A stretch of 42,641 bases of DNA, taken from IMG/VR virus record IMGVR_UViG_3300047312_000208, positions 1-42,641 of that record. One strand, 5' to 3'. This DNA comes from a virus. The notes under the pieces were generated by a model. The model searched no databases and had not been told where the DNA came from. It was given only the letters and a program-made list of their open reading frames with translations. Below, piece after piece: positions 7,839 through 16,045 of the stretch; position 1 is the first letter of the stretch, and every line of letters starts with the position of its first letter. A program made the position numbers and the translations under genes.

Positions 7839-10800
7839 ATGGCCTTCGGCTCGGGTCTCCTCGATCGCCTCGTGAAGGAGGCGGCCAAACCGCCAAAGCG
7901 GGTGGCACCGCCGAAGGTCAAGATCCGCCCGATCAAGCCGCCGGCCCCTCCGCGCCCGATGCGGACGCCGCCGATCCACAATCCCTACATCGCCAAGCCG
8001 TCGCGGCCTAAGCTGCGGCGGCTTTCGCCATCTCCGGGGCCGATCAGGACGCCGATCCAGGCCCTCCACCACACCCAGGCGGTCTTGGCCAAACACCCGA
8101 ACCCGGTAATGCGGGAGGCGGCCAGTCGACTGCGCCACGCGCTCGCTTCCGAGGCCCTCTTCAAGGCTCGCCAGCCGAGCCCCGAAGGCAGCGGCAACTA
8201 CCCCTCGCCGGCGCTGAAACGGTTGGCGCCGCGGGCCTACGCGAAGTCGCGCCGGGTGCAGCTGAAAGCCGGCAGCTCCGGTGGGGCGACGGCCGACCCG
8301 ATCGCCGAAGCCGTGATCGCCACCGGGGCGACTGCGGGGCTCGGTGCCGGCGCCAAGCTGGCCGGGCTCGCCGGCAAGGCGGGGGTCGAGGCGATCGGCT
8401 CGAAGCTCGCCTCTAAGGAGGCCACGGTCGGCGCCGAAGCGGCCGGCCACGGGATCAAGGCGCTGGCCGGCTCGGCCGGGAAGGCGATCGAGCGCGGTGC
8501 CTCGAGGCGTCTCACCCGGATCCGCGAGACGCCGACGCGGGTCAGAACGGCACCTCTCAGGGCCGCGAACCGCGTTAAAGCGGCCCCGAGGGACCTAAGA
8601 CGCGCCGCTACGACCCCCGAGGGCCGTCGTGCGGCCGCCAGGGCGACTGCGCGCTCTGCTCGCCGCCATCCGGTGCGGGCCGGCTACGGGGCCGCTGTGG
8701 CGCTCCCTCCGGGCGTCGTGCCGGGTGACGTGACCAATCGTGCCAGGGCTTTCGCCCAGGGCTCGGCACAGGCGATTCTCCGCCACCCGGTCGAAACCGC
8801 GCAGACGACGGGACGTTCGCTCTCCGCGGCGATCACCGCTCCTGCCGCGCTCGCCGAGGCCGCCGGCCTCTCGGCGATCCACGGCAACCCGAAGTACCTC
8901 GAGAACACGGCCTCCGCACAAGCCAAGGGGCTCGGGCACATCTTGGGGCAGTCGTTCTCGGGTAGCACCAAGAAGGCCGAAGAAGCGGCCCGCAAGGAAG
9001 GCTCACTGTCGTTGCTGACGCCGCTGCCGGCGCTGACCCGGCTGAAGGCATACGAGCGCGGCCGCGGGGTCCTGCGGCGCTCGGCCGCAGACGTCCGGCG
9101 CAACGTCGCGGCTCGATCGGAGAAGCTCAACCGCCGCGTCCGCCACGCGCCGAAAGGGATCGAGCAGCCGGTCTTCGGGTTGGCCGCCCGCCACGGCGAG
9201 CGCAAGACCACGGCGCTGATAAAGCAGCGCACCGACAACCCGTTCCGCATGGCGCGCTCGGCCCACCGGGAGAAGATCACGGCGCACATGGCGAAGGCGC
9301 CGAAGGGCTCCGACGTCGCCTTCCAGACTGCAGCCGAATTCGGGATCCGCGATCAGCGGATGGCCGATCTGGTTCGAGCGAAAGGGCCCGGCGACCCGCA
9401 TCTCATCAAGGCGCTCGACTACATGGATCGTCACCCTGGGCTGTGGCGCGACCCCCACTTCAAGGAGGCGCTGAAGGCCGGCGACGCGAACTCCAAAGCG
9501 CTGCCGGCCTCGCTGGTCGGCAAGGGCGAGAGGGCGCGACTGATGGCACAGGGTGATCTCTTCGGGGTCACGCGGCCCGAGAATGCCGTCCCCTTCGGCG
9601 CCCGTCACCTGACCCTTGCCCCCGATCGCCAAGGGGCCTACGAGGATCTCGCCCAGCTCGAGAAGACGGCCAAGGGGATGCGCCGGGTGGGCCACGACAA
9701 ACTGGTCCAGGCTCGCGTCCTGAAGGGCGCCCGGCAGAGCCGCAAAAAATCAGAGGTCGCGGTCCACTACCGCGATGCCCGCAAGCTCGAAGCCCACGCG
9801 AAGGCACTTCGCAACGCACTCGAGTACGGCCGCCCGAAAGGGGCGCGTTTCCGCGGCGAGCAGAAATTCACCAAACCGGGTGTCTCGATCGACCGCTCCG
9901 CCGGCAAACCGTATGACTCGCGGCTGCTCGCTGAGCACAAGGCGAAGGTCGAAGCTGCTCGCCAGGCGGCCGGCGCCGCTCCGGCGATCTGGACCCACCA
10001 TGCCGAAGCTCCCGGTCACGGCTCAGGTTTCGAGAATCCCTTCCCGACGCCGGCCGGGAGGGTTGAGCACATGCGCACCGGCCAGCTCGCCAAGGAAGGC
10101 AAGCTCGATCGCAGCTTCGAGTCCTACGTCAAGGGGACGATCGACCTGCCGCGCCAGCGGGAGTCCGGCCGCCGCTTCATGCGCAACTTGGTCGAGCACT
10201 ACAAGACGCCGTTCACGATCGACGGCAAGTCGAAGATGGTCGGCCAGGGCTCGAAGGACTGGAACGCGATTACCTCGAGGCGCGACGCCGCACACCCGAA
10301 CGGCGGCCAGATCGACCCGAGCTCCTGGGGCCGGCTCGCCTACCGCGAGTGGAAGAACGCGCTGAAGGATCCCTACATGAGCGAGGCCGAGAAGCAGGGC
10401 AAGCTCGACGCGTTGCTGCGCGATGCCGAGGCCGGCAAAGTGAAAGGCTCAGAGCCCTGGGTGCTGGTCCCGCGGGAGGCGATCAAGGAGGCTCGGCTGC
10501 AGATCACCCCGGAGCACTCGGCGATCGTCCAGGCGCTGAACGCCGGCAGCCGGATCGCCAACCGTTCGATCCTCGCCACCAACCCGGCCTGGGAGGTCGC
10601 CCAGACCGTCGCCGAGGGGATCCCGATCATCCTCGCCCACCCCGAGGCGTTGCTCAAGGCCCCACAGGTTCTGCGCGACATTCACCGTTACCACAAGTCC
10701 AACCCCGAGGGAGCAATCGCCCTCGAAGCAACTGCCGGCGCCGCGCCGATCTCCTCGGCCGCGCTGCGCACCCCGCTCGATATGCAGGAGACCTACACCC

Positions 10801-12164
10801 CGGCGCTCTGGGAGGAAGGCGCCAAGGAGCTGACCCGCGGCAAATCGGCGAAAGAGGCACTCAGCTTCGCCAAGCTGCGGACCTTGGGGCGGATCGACGC
10901 GAAGCGCCAGAACGTCTACCGGACGACGCTCTACGCCCTCGAGGCCGACAAGCGCTTCCGCAGCTTCCACTCCGGGCTGACCGGCCTCTTCGACAAGCAG
11001 CGCCAGCTCTCGGGCAAATTCAAGACGCGGGAGGAGCTGTGGAATTGGCTCGAGGGGACCAAGGAGGGCCGCGTCCAGAAAGCCAAGCTCGAAGACTACG
11101 TCGACAACATCGCCGGCAACTGGACCGCCTTCTCCCACTTCGAGCGCACCTACGCCCCGCTGGCAATCTTCTACGGGTTCCTGCGCTACTCGCTGCGCTG
11201 GACGCTGTGGACCTTCCCGAAAACTCACCCGGTGACGGCGACGATCGCCTACATGCTCGGCCAGCAGAACTCGAACCAGATCGAAAAGATCATCGGTGGC
11301 AAACCGTCCAATCCGCTCGAGTACGCCTACCCGGTCTACTCCACCCCGAGCGGCAAGAAAGCGGTGTTGCCGGCGGGCTCGAGGATCTCTCCTGGGCAGT
11401 CGCCTTTGACCCAGGTGCTCGCCACCGGAAACCCCGGCCAGGTGGTCTCCTCAGCCAACCCGCTCGTCGCTGCCGGCTATACGGCGTTCTCCGGACAGGA
11501 ACCGCTCAGCGGGGAAAAGTCGACGCTGCCGGCCGGGTACGCGGCGATCAAACAGCTCCTTGCGATGCCGGCGCCGGTCAGGGTCAATGCCCCGGACGGG
11601 ACGCCGCTGATCGGCGGCACGTCGATCTCGCAGAAGATCCTCGAGGCACTCGGTGCACCGTCGCAGTCGGCGGCCTCGAAGGCGTATGAAAAGTTCGACA
11701 AGAACCGTGGCCTGCGTTCACTCCTCTTGCCGCCACTGCCGCAGTCAGCTGCCGCCCTGCACGGCTCTGAGCACCTGAGCAAGGAGTTCGCCAAGAAGTA
11801 CGGTCAGGGCCACGTCCCCGGCCCGTTCGACTCGGCGATGGTGCAGGACTTGCTCTACGGCGGTCCCGGTGGCACCCCGCAGCCGAAGAAGCTGAAGGCG
11901 GTGCTGAAGGCGATCCACGGCTCCGAAGCTGCCAGTGCCTTCGTCAAAAAGGCCGAGCAACCGACCTACGGCAAGGGCAAGCCCTTCACGGCGACGCAGA
12001 AGGCGTTGCTGAAAGCAGTCGAAGAAGCCTGGACGACGGGACCTGGCGCCGCGGCCGCGTCGGGCTCCTCGAATCCGTACATGAAATCGACATCGGCCTC
12101 CTCCGGCAACCCGTACATGAAGTCCACCGGCAGCTCGTCCGGCAATCCCTACATGGGAGGTTGA
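7839..12164 (+). CDS. 1441-aa putative internal virion / DNA ejection protein
   Basis: The largest gene. The N-terminal 300 residues are Pro/Lys/Arg/Ala-rich with several hydrophobic Gly/Ala stretches (for example VIATGATAGLGAGAKLAGLAG) that could insert in a membrane. A long mixed central part follows, with an aromatic segment near residue 1110-1125 (FYGFLRYSLRWTLW). The C-terminus ends in three copies of a Ser-rich NPYM repeat at about residues 1412-1441. I see no muralytic glutamate motif or protease motif. Size and position before the lysis genes match podoviral ejection proteins (role of T7 gp16 or N4-type giant virion proteins). A tape measure role is unlikely because no tail-tube genes are present. 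Confidence 0.75.
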   Translation: MAFGSGLLDRLVKEAAKPPKRVAPPKVKIRPIKPPAPPRPMRTPPIHNPYIAKPSRPKLRRLSPSPGPIRTPIQALHHTQAVLAKHPNPVMREAASRLRHALASEALFKARQPSPEGSGNYPSPALKRLAPRAYAKSRRVQLKAGSSGGATADPIAEAVIATGATAGLGAGAKLAGLAGKAGVEAIGSKLASKEATVGAEAAGHGIKALAGSAGKAIERGASRRLTRIRETPTRVRTAPLRAANRVKAAPRDLRRAATTPEGRRAAARATARSARRHPVRAGYGAAVALPPGVVPGDVTNRARAFAQGSAQAILRHPVETAQTTGRSLSAAITAPAALAEAAGLSAIHGNPKYLENTASAQAKGLGHILGQSFSGSTKKAEEAARKEGSLSLLTPLPALTRLKAYERGRGVLRRSAADVRRNVAARSEKLNRRVRHAPKGIEQPVFGLAARHGERKTTALIKQRTDNPFRMARSAHREKITAHMAKAPKGSDVAFQTAAEFGIRDQRMADLVRAKGPGDPHLIKALDYMDRHPGLWRDPHFKEALKAGDANSKALPASLVGKGERARLMAQGDLFGVTRPENAVPFGARHLTLAPDRQGAYEDLAQLEKTAKGMRRVGHDKLVQARVLKGARQSRKKSEVAVHYRDARKLEAHAKALRNALEYGRPKGARFRGEQKFTKPGVSIDRSAGKPYDSRLLAEHKAKVEAARQAAGAAPAIWTHHAEAPGHGSGFENPFPTPAGRVEHMRTGQLAKEGKLDRSFESYVKGTIDLPRQRESGRRFMRNLVEHYKTPFTIDGKSKMVGQGSKDWNAITSRRDAAHPNGGQIDPSSWGRLAYREWKNALKDPYMSEAEKQGKLDALLRDAEAGKVKGSEPWVLVPREAIKEARLQITPEHSAIVQALNAGSRIANRSILATNPAWEVAQTVAEGIPIILAHPEALLKAPQVLRDIHRYHKSNPEGAIALEATAGAAPISSAALRTPLDMQETYTPALWEEGAKELTRGKSAKEALSFAKLRTLGRIDAKRQNVYRTTLYALEADKRFRSFHSGLTGLFDKQRQLSGKFKTREELWNWLEGTKEGRVQKAKLEDYVDNIAGNWTAFSHFERTYAPLAIFYGFLRYSLRWTLWTFPKTHPVTATIAYMLGQQNSNQIEKIIGGKPSNPLEYAYPVYSTPSGKKAVLPAGSRISPGQSPLTQVLATGNPGQVVSSANPLVAAGYTAFSGQEPLSGEKSTLPAGYAAIKQLLAMPAPVRVNAPDGTPLIGGTSISQKILEALGAPSQSAASKAYEKFDKNRGLRSLLLPPLPQSAAALHGSEHLSKEFAKKYGQGHVPGPFDSAMVQDLLYGGPGGTPQPKKLKAVLKAIHGSEAASAFVKKAEQPTYGKGKPFTATQKALLKAVEEAWTTGPGAAAASGSSNPYMKSTSASSGNPYMKSTGSSSGNPYMGG
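12076..12160 (+). repeat. Tandem NPYM repeat at the 3' end of the giant gene
   Basis: Three tandem copies of a unit encoding SSGNPYMKSTxS lie at the end of the 1441-aa gene. DNA copies share AATCC/AACCC-TACATGAA cores about 39 bp apart. Short, exposed terminal repeats may contact another virion component (inference). Confidence 0.75.
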
Positions 12165-12165
12165 C

Positions 12166-12408
12166 GTGACGACCGCAGAGCAAATCGACAAACGTCTCGC
12201 CGACCTCGAGGCGACAGTCTTCGGGGTCCGTGGCACAGGTGGGCTGCTCGACCAGCTCACCGGCCTGCGTCGTGACTTCCGGGCCTGGCGCGAAGAGGAC
12301 TCCGAGAAGCGAGTCGCCTCCCAGCGAGCCGCGGTGATCGCCCTTGGCTCTGCTTGCTGCGCTCTCCTTGCCGTGATCGCGACCCTGATTGGAGTGATCG
12401 TGAAATGA
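12166..12408 (+). CDS. XhlA-like small membrane protein (holin accessory)
   Basis: An 80-aa protein with a GTG start one base after the previous stop codon. Residues 1-50 are a charged coiled-coil-like region; residues about 55-79 are one hydrophobic membrane segment ending in K. This layout is that of hemolysin XhlA-type proteins, which assist holins. The ribosome-binding site is GGGAGG. Its stop overlaps the start of the next membrane protein. It begins the lysis cassette. Confidence 0.6.
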   Translation: MTTAEQIDKRLADLEATVFGVRGTGGLLDQLTGLRRDFRAWREEDSEKRVASQRAAVIALGSACCALLAVIATLIGVIVK

Positions 12409-13025
12409 AGCCCGCCCCAGAGTTGAGCCTGCTCGAGAGCTGGATCGCCGAACACTCGATCCGCATCTTCCTCCTGATCGCGGGGATCATGCTGCTCGGT
12501 GCCGGCGGGATCCTGCTCACCCTCCTCAACCAGGAATCGACCCAGCACCAAGTCGACGTCCTGAAGCCCCAGGTGACGAAGATCGTTCGCGCCGCCAATA
12601 CCTGCGACGCGAACGCGCTGACCCACAAACGGGCCTCTCGCGACTGCGCCACACAGATGCGCATCGCCCTCGTTGTCTGCCGCCGGCACCCAAAGTGCCA
12701 GGCCGCCTTCCTGGCGACCCTGCAGCTCCCCCCGCGCGTCTCGAGGGGGGGTGGTGCACAGAACCCGTCTAACCCGGGTCAGCAACCAGGGCCGGGCCCC
12801 GAACCCGGCCACAGCGGGCACGTGCACCACGCGGCGCAGCCGAAAAAGCCGCCCAAAAAGCACCTTCCCAAGTCGGTCCCTACGTTGCCGGCGCCCGCTC
12901 CGCCCGAACTACCTGCTACTCCTCCTGCCCCTGGAAACTCAGGCAATACGCCGGGCGGAGAACACGGCGTAAAGGCTTGTGTCGACGTCGCTGTCAGTGC
13001 TTGTGTCAAAGTCGAAGTTCCCTAA
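12405..13025 (+). CDS. Single-pass membrane protein with Pro-rich tail, lysis cassette
   Basis: A 206-aa protein starting with an ATG that overlaps the previous stop. Residues about 20-43 form one clear membrane helix (IFLLIAGIMLLGAGGILLTLL). A Cys-containing region (residues 60-100) and a long Pro/Gly/His-rich tail follow. With one N-terminal helix and a large soluble domain it could be a holin regulator or spanin-like envelope protein. No family is recognised; function is inferred only from its place between XhlA-like and holin-like genes. Confidence 0.7.
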   Translation: MKPAPELSLLESWIAEHSIRIFLLIAGIMLLGAGGILLTLLNQESTQHQVDVLKPQVTKIVRAANTCDANALTHKRASRDCATQMRIALVVCRRHPKCQAAFLATLQLPPRVSRGGGAQNPSNPGQQPGPGPEPGHSGHVHHAAQPKKPPKKHLPKSVPTLPAPAPPELPATPPAPGNSGNTPGGEHGVKACVDVAVSACVKVEVP

Positions 13026-13040
13026 CCGAAGGAGATCTAG

Positions 13041-13307
13041 ATGAAGCCCGGATACCTGACCACTGAGTTCTGGCTGACGATCGTTGTCGGCGTGCTCACC
13101 AACCTCGGCACGATCGAAGTCCCGGACAAGTTCAAATGGATCGTCAACGGCGGCCTGGTCGTCGGCTATGCGATCTCGAGGGGCCTGGCGAAGTACGACA
13201 CGCCCAGCTTCCCGGTGATCCCGAATGAAGCTGTCGATCCGACTGCCCTCGAGGTTGCCGACCAGAAGGCTGCGACTGCTGCAGCAAAGCGGAGCGCCCG
13301 CAAATGA
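13041..13307 (+). CDS. Holin-like protein
   Basis: An 88-aa protein after a GAAGGAGAT ribosome-binding site. Two hydrophobic stretches (about residues 8-24 and 34-48), separated by a short charged turn, fit a small two-helix holin; the C-terminus is Lys/Ala-rich and charged. It lies directly upstream of the amidase with an ATGA overlap, the usual holin-endolysin arrangement. Holins are too diverse for firm naming. Confidence 0.7.
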   Translation: MKPGYLTTEFWLTIVVGVLTNLGTIEVPDKFKWIVNGGLVVGYAISRGLAKYDTPSFPVIPNEAVDPTALEVADQKAATAAAKRSARK

Positions 13308-13897
13308 GCCACCCGCACGTCAATATCGCCAAGCGGGAAAGGTTGGCGCCGAACGTGGTGGTTCGGCACTACTCGCCCTGTCAGTCCGAACGGGATTCGG
13401 TGCCGCTCGACCTGATCGTCTTGCACGACACCGAGGGCGCCAATATCCCCAATTCGATTTCCGACCTCGCCGGGCTCGGGGACTTCTTCGGGGAGATCGG
13501 CACCCAGGCCAGCTCGCACGTCGCTACAGATGGCGACGGCAACTCCGCTCGCTTCGTCAGTGATCGGCGCAAAGCCTGGCACTGCATGGCCTACAACTCG
13601 GCCTCGCTGGGGATCGAGCAGATCGGCTTCGTTTCCCAGACGCGGGCGACTTGGATGCGCAACTGGCGCCAGCTCCGCGAGACAGCTCGCTGGATCGCTT
13701 ACTGGTCGCACAAGTACGGGATCCCGATCCGCAGGGCCAGCGTCTCCAATGGGGCGGTTACCCGTGCCGGCGTGACGCGACACATGGACCTGGGGATCAT
13801 CGGCGGAGGCCACGTTGACCCCGGTGCCAACTACCCGTTCAACCGCGTGCTCTGGCTCGCCAGGGCTTACCGCGCGGCCCGGTTCCTGAGGCGCTGA
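13304..13897 (+). CDS. Endolysin: N-acetylmuramoyl-L-alanine amidase (Amidase_2-like)
   Basis: A 197-aa single-domain enzyme that would cut the amide bond between muramic acid and the peptide stem in host peptidoglycan. Visible zinc/catalytic features of the type-2 amidase fold are H41 in IVLHDTEG, H72 in SSHVATDGDG, E105 in GIEQIG, H160 in TRHMD and the GHVDPG motif at 169-174. There is no signal peptide and no separate wall-binding domain, so export would depend on the holin. It overlaps the holin-like gene by four bases. Confidence 0.88.
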   Translation: MSHPHVNIAKRERLAPNVVVRHYSPCQSERDSVPLDLIVLHDTEGANIPNSISDLAGLGDFFGEIGTQASSHVATDGDGNSARFVSDRRKAWHCMAYNSASLGIEQIGFVSQTRATWMRNWRQLRETARWIAYWSHKYGIPIRRASVSNGAVTRAGVTRHMDLGIIGGGHVDPGANYPFNRVLWLARAYRAARFLRR

Positions 13898-14388
13898 TGT
13901 TCGATTCGCGTCTCGACACCCACGAGCACATAGCCCAGGTCAGGGGGCTTGTGCTCGGGGTGGTCGGCAACCTGCTCGATCGGGCCCATCGCCACGATCA
14001 GTCGAAACTCGTCTCACCCGAGGTCGAGGTCTTCGACCGGGTGACACCCAACCTCGCCAAGAGCACCTACGGCTCAGACGAGTACAAGGGCTTCCTCGAG
14101 GAAATGGGCGAGGGGCTGCGCCACCACTACGAGGTCAACGACCACCATCCCGAGCACTTCGGCCCGGAGTTAGACCGGGACGGCAACGTGATCGAGGGAA
14201 TGGCGGCGATGGACCTGCTCCAGCTCACAGAGATGCTCTGTGACTGGATCGCGGCGACCCGCCGGCACGAGAACGGCGACATCAGGGTCTCGATCGAGGC
14301 CAACGCCGAGCGTTTCGGCTACGGCCCAGAGATCAAACGACTGCTGCACAACAGCGTGGACGCGATCCTCTGGCTGGAGGAGAAATGA
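13897..14388 (+). CDS. DUF5662-family protein
   Basis: A 163-aa protein with the features of DUF5662: a run of histidine/aspartate-containing helices (RAHRHDQSKL near residue 30, HHYEVNDHHPEHF near 70-82 and DWIAATRRH near 115-123). The His/Asp pattern suggests an HD-like metal-binding helical domain, but the biochemical role of the family is unknown. Its ATG overlaps the endolysin stop and its end overlaps the next start (ATGA), so it is co-expressed with lysis and late genes. Confidence 0.75.
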   Translation: MFDSRLDTHEHIAQVRGLVLGVVGNLLDRAHRHDQSKLVSPEVEVFDRVTPNLAKSTYGSDEYKGFLEEMGEGLRHHYEVNDHHPEHFGPELDRDGNVIEGMAAMDLLQLTEMLCDWIAATRRHENGDIRVSIEANAERFGYGPEIKRLLHNSVDAILWLEEK

Positions 14389-14780
14389 GCGAGATCTGCT
14401 CACTGCACACGTCGCACTCGCCGGTCAACTTGACCATCGAGGATCACCACGTCATCCCGCGGGCGTGGCAGCGTTTCTTCGCTCCGGCCCCAGACCCGTC
14501 GAACGCCGAGCTGCTATATCCCGGCCACTACGGAGGAGAAACGCTCTGGGACGCGCGCACCGTCCCGATCTGCCCGACCGGCCATCGCAACGTCCACGCG
14601 ATCATCGTCGCCACGATGAAGCGGATCGCCCGGGAGGAAGAAGAATGGCCGTTGGCCATCTACAGGGCGGCTCGAAGCGGGAAGCAGCGCGACTGTGCGC
14701 AGCTCGCCCTTGAACGCTTTGTGGCGGCCGGTGGCAACCTGTTCCATCTCACTGAATTCGGCGAGTGGGGCGAGGCGTGA
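14385..14780 (+). CDS. HNH-like nuclease or HNH-fold protein
   Basis: A 131-aa protein. TIEDHHVIPRAW (residues 18-29) and VPICPTGHRNVHAII (residues 61-75) match the paired His of HNH endonucleases (HH...N/H...H), and an ICP-type Cys is present. Only one half of the usual zinc ribbon is visible, so catalytic activity is uncertain. Free-standing HNH proteins in phages may be packaging nucleases or homing enzymes; here it is followed by a RusA-like resolvase. Confidence 0.65.
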   Translation: MSEICSLHTSHSPVNLTIEDHHVIPRAWQRFFAPAPDPSNAELLYPGHYGGETLWDARTVPICPTGHRNVHAIIVATMKRIAREEEEWPLAIYRAARSGKQRDCAQLALERFVAAGGNLFHLTEFGEWGEA

Positions 14781-15139
14781 CCGAGATCGTCCTCGAGATC
14801 CCCGGCACGCCGCCCTCCTACAACGTGACGGCTCACGCGCACTGGACGAAGGTGCGCCGGGCCAAGCTCGGCTGGCAGGAATACTGCGAGATCGCCTTGC
14901 TCGAGAAGCAGGTGCCGCGAGACCAGCAGAGGATCACGGCGACGGCGCGGATCTTCTTCAAGCAGCGCCGACGTCGGGACGAGGGCAACTTCAGGGTGAT
15001 CGTGGAGAAGGCCCTCGGCGACGCCCTGGTCAACGGCCGTTGGCTGCCCGACGACACCCTCGAGCACTACCGCTTCGGCGCGGTCGAGCTGCTCGCCCCC
15101 TGCTCCTATCCGATGACCCAAATCACCCTGACCATGTAG
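14777..15139 (+). CDS. rusA: RusA-like Holliday junction resolvase
   Basis: A 120-aa protein, the usual RusA length. The GTG at 14777 overlaps the preceding stop (GTGA) and is preferred to an ATG 12 bases upstream. The RusA signature is visible: D68-E-G-N71, K78, D82 and D92-D93 (RRDEGN...VEKALGDAL...PDD). RusA enzymes resolve four-way DNA junctions, here presumably during recombination or before packaging. The replication genes are elsewhere, so this copy is transcribed with the late group. A strong terminator follows. Confidence 0.85.
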   Translation: MTEIVLEIPGTPPSYNVTAHAHWTKVRRAKLGWQEYCEIALLEKQVPRDQQRITATARIFFKQRRRRDEGNFRVIVEKALGDALVNGRWLPDDTLEHYRFGAVELLAPCSYPMTQITLTM

Positions 15140-15186
15140 ACTGCTTCGCAGGATCTCCCTTCGGACGATCTCGTTCATGCGGCACA

Positions 15187-15218
15187 GGCCCCTCACTTTC
15201 GGGTGGGGGGCTTTTGTC
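15187..15218 (+). terminator. Rho-independent terminator after the RusA-like gene
   Basis: GCCCCTCAC (15188-15196) pairs with GTGGGGGGC (15203-15211), with one G-T pair and a TTTCGG loop, then CTTTTG. This is a textbook terminator and closes the late transcript. Confidence 0.85.
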
Positions 15219-15240
15219 GTTCTAGGGGCTGTGGTAGGTT
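15213..15240 (+). promoter_or_regulatory. Putative promoter of the early/accessory block
   Basis: TTTGTC (15213-15218) and TAGGTT (15235-15240) are separated by 16 bp, immediately after the terminator. The TAGGNT -10 form recurs at other intergenic sites in this genome. The next gene starts at 15310 with its own ribosome-binding site. Confidence 0.5.
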
Positions 15241-15309
15241 GCCCGCGCCCCGGCCGGGCGACTCAGGATGCGGCCGGCTGGGGCCCAAACCACTACCGAA
15301 GGGAGCAGT

Positions 15310-15621
15310 ATGGAGGAGCAGCAAACAGGCGCAGGAGAGGCCGCGGGGAGGCCCGAGACGGAGACGCCTCGAGACTCGACCCCCGGCCCGTCGCTGGGGC
15401 GGATCGTCTTGATCCTGCCGATCGGGGAAAAAGGCCCCGGTGGCGAGATGCCGGCGATCGTCAACGGCGTCGAAGAGAGCGGAGACGGCTTCGGCACTCA
15501 GGTCTGCGCCAGGGGTTTCCCGAAATCGGGCGACCCGGTGCAGTTCACCGGCCTCCGCCAAGGCAGCGACGCAGACGTGCCGGAGCCGAACACCTGGCGC
15601 TGGCCTCCGCGGGCGGTCTGA
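15310..15621 (+). CDS. Small acidic protein, unrecognised
   Basis: A 103-aa protein with ribosome-binding site GAAGGGAG before ATG 15310. The first 30 residues are Glu/Thr/Pro-rich and likely disordered; the rest (RIVLILPIGEKGPGGEMPAI and onward) could be a small beta domain. First gene after the promoter at 15213. No family recognised. Confidence 0.65.
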   Translation: MEEQQTGAGEAAGRPETETPRDSTPGPSLGRIVLILPIGEKGPGGEMPAIVNGVEESGDGFGTQVCARGFPKSGDPVQFTGLRQGSDADVPEPNTWRWPPRAV

Positions 15622-15623
15622 CT

Positions 15624-15800
15624 ATGACCGAAGCCGAACTCAAGGAGTACGCCGAGGCCCTGGCCGAGCTACTGAAGGGGGTCGACGGGCTCGATGCCGT
15701 CGAGTTCATGAAGGAGGAGGAGCCGCTCGAAGGCGAGCCGGCTTCGATCTGCCTCGAGTTCAAGGGGCAGGCGTTGGCACTCGGGGTGCTGCCTCTGTAG
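15624..15800 (+). CDS. Small acidic protein, unrecognised
   Basis: A 58-aa protein starting at ATG 15624, two bases after the previous stop. It has Glu/Leu-rich helices at residues 1-30 and a short hydrophobic end. Its last codons overlap a candidate promoter -10 box. No family recognised. Confidence 0.6.
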   Translation: MTEAELKEYAEALAELLKGVDGLDAVEFMKEEEPLEGEPASICLEFKGQALALGVLPL

Positions 15801-15803
15801 GAT
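15774..15803 (+). promoter_or_regulatory. Putative promoter upstream of the tRNA-like element
   Basis: TTGGCA (15774-15779), 18 bp, TAGGAT (15798-15803). Transcripts would reach a strong hairpin at 15863-15917 after only about 50-110 nt, so this promoter-hairpin unit may make a short RNA or be attenuated. Confidence 0.45.
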
Positions 15804-15862
15804 CCCCCCGCGACTTCGGCCCGGTCAAGGCTTAGCGGCCGACACCGGGTCGTCGTCGTTTC

Positions 15863-15927
15863 AACGGCCGCCCCCTGAACCCAGCCTCCTAGCGGTTCTG
15901 CCAAGGGGGCGGCCGTTGCTCTTTCTC
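15863..15927 (+). terminator. Long 13-bp hairpin, putative terminator
   Basis: AACGGCCGCCCCC (15863-15875) pairs perfectly with GGGGGCGGCCGTT (15905-15917) around a 29-nt loop, followed by GCTCTTTCTC. The same CGGCCGCCCCC stem core occurs in the terminator at 18304. The weak U-tract leaves attenuation or RNA stabilisation possible. Confidence 0.65.
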
Positions 15928-15929
15928 GA

Positions 15930-16008
15930 GGGGGCGTGTGGAGCACTACATGGCCCCAGCTGACGAGCTGGGCCAGCCTGAAGGCGGGTTCGATTCCCGT
16001 CGCCTCCA
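15930..16008 (+). other. tRNA-3'-end-like sequence, candidate attP core
   Basis: GCGGG-TTCGATT-CCCGT (15984-16000) is a T-arm with a consensus T-loop. CGCCTCC (16001-16007) plus A matches an acceptor 3' strand, and GGGGGCG at 15930-15936 could pair with it (one G-T pair). The interior does not form a normal D-arm or a 7-nt anticodon loop, so this is not a convincing functional tRNA. Tyrosine-recombinase phages often carry the 3' end of a host tRNA gene as attP, and a recombinase gene starts 427 bp downstream. Candidate attP by inference. Confidence 0.55.
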
Positions 16009-16038
16009 TTCATTCCGTCCGTCGACCGTGGCTACAGT
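16009..16038 (+). promoter_or_regulatory. Putative promoter giving a leaderless transcript
   Basis: TTCATT (16009-16014), 18 bp, TACAGT (16033-16038). The ATG of the next gene begins at 16046, about the expected +1, and no ribosome-binding site precedes it, so the mRNA would be leaderless. Confidence 0.5.
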
Positions 16039-16045
16039 GCCCCAC

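Noticed and set aside
10349-11689. 446-aa open frame on the plus strand, second frame
   Set aside because: Lies wholly within the 1441-aa gene in another frame; its Arg/Gly/Pro-rich product is typical of out-of-frame GC-rich DNA.
14765-14776. Earlier ATG start for the RusA-like gene
   Set aside because: The GTG at 14777 gives the usual GTGA overlap with the upstream stop and the normal RusA N-terminus.
15930-16008. Functional 79-nt tRNA gene
   Set aside because: Only acceptor and T-arm are convincing. The central hairpin has a 6-nt loop and no D-arm can be drawn.
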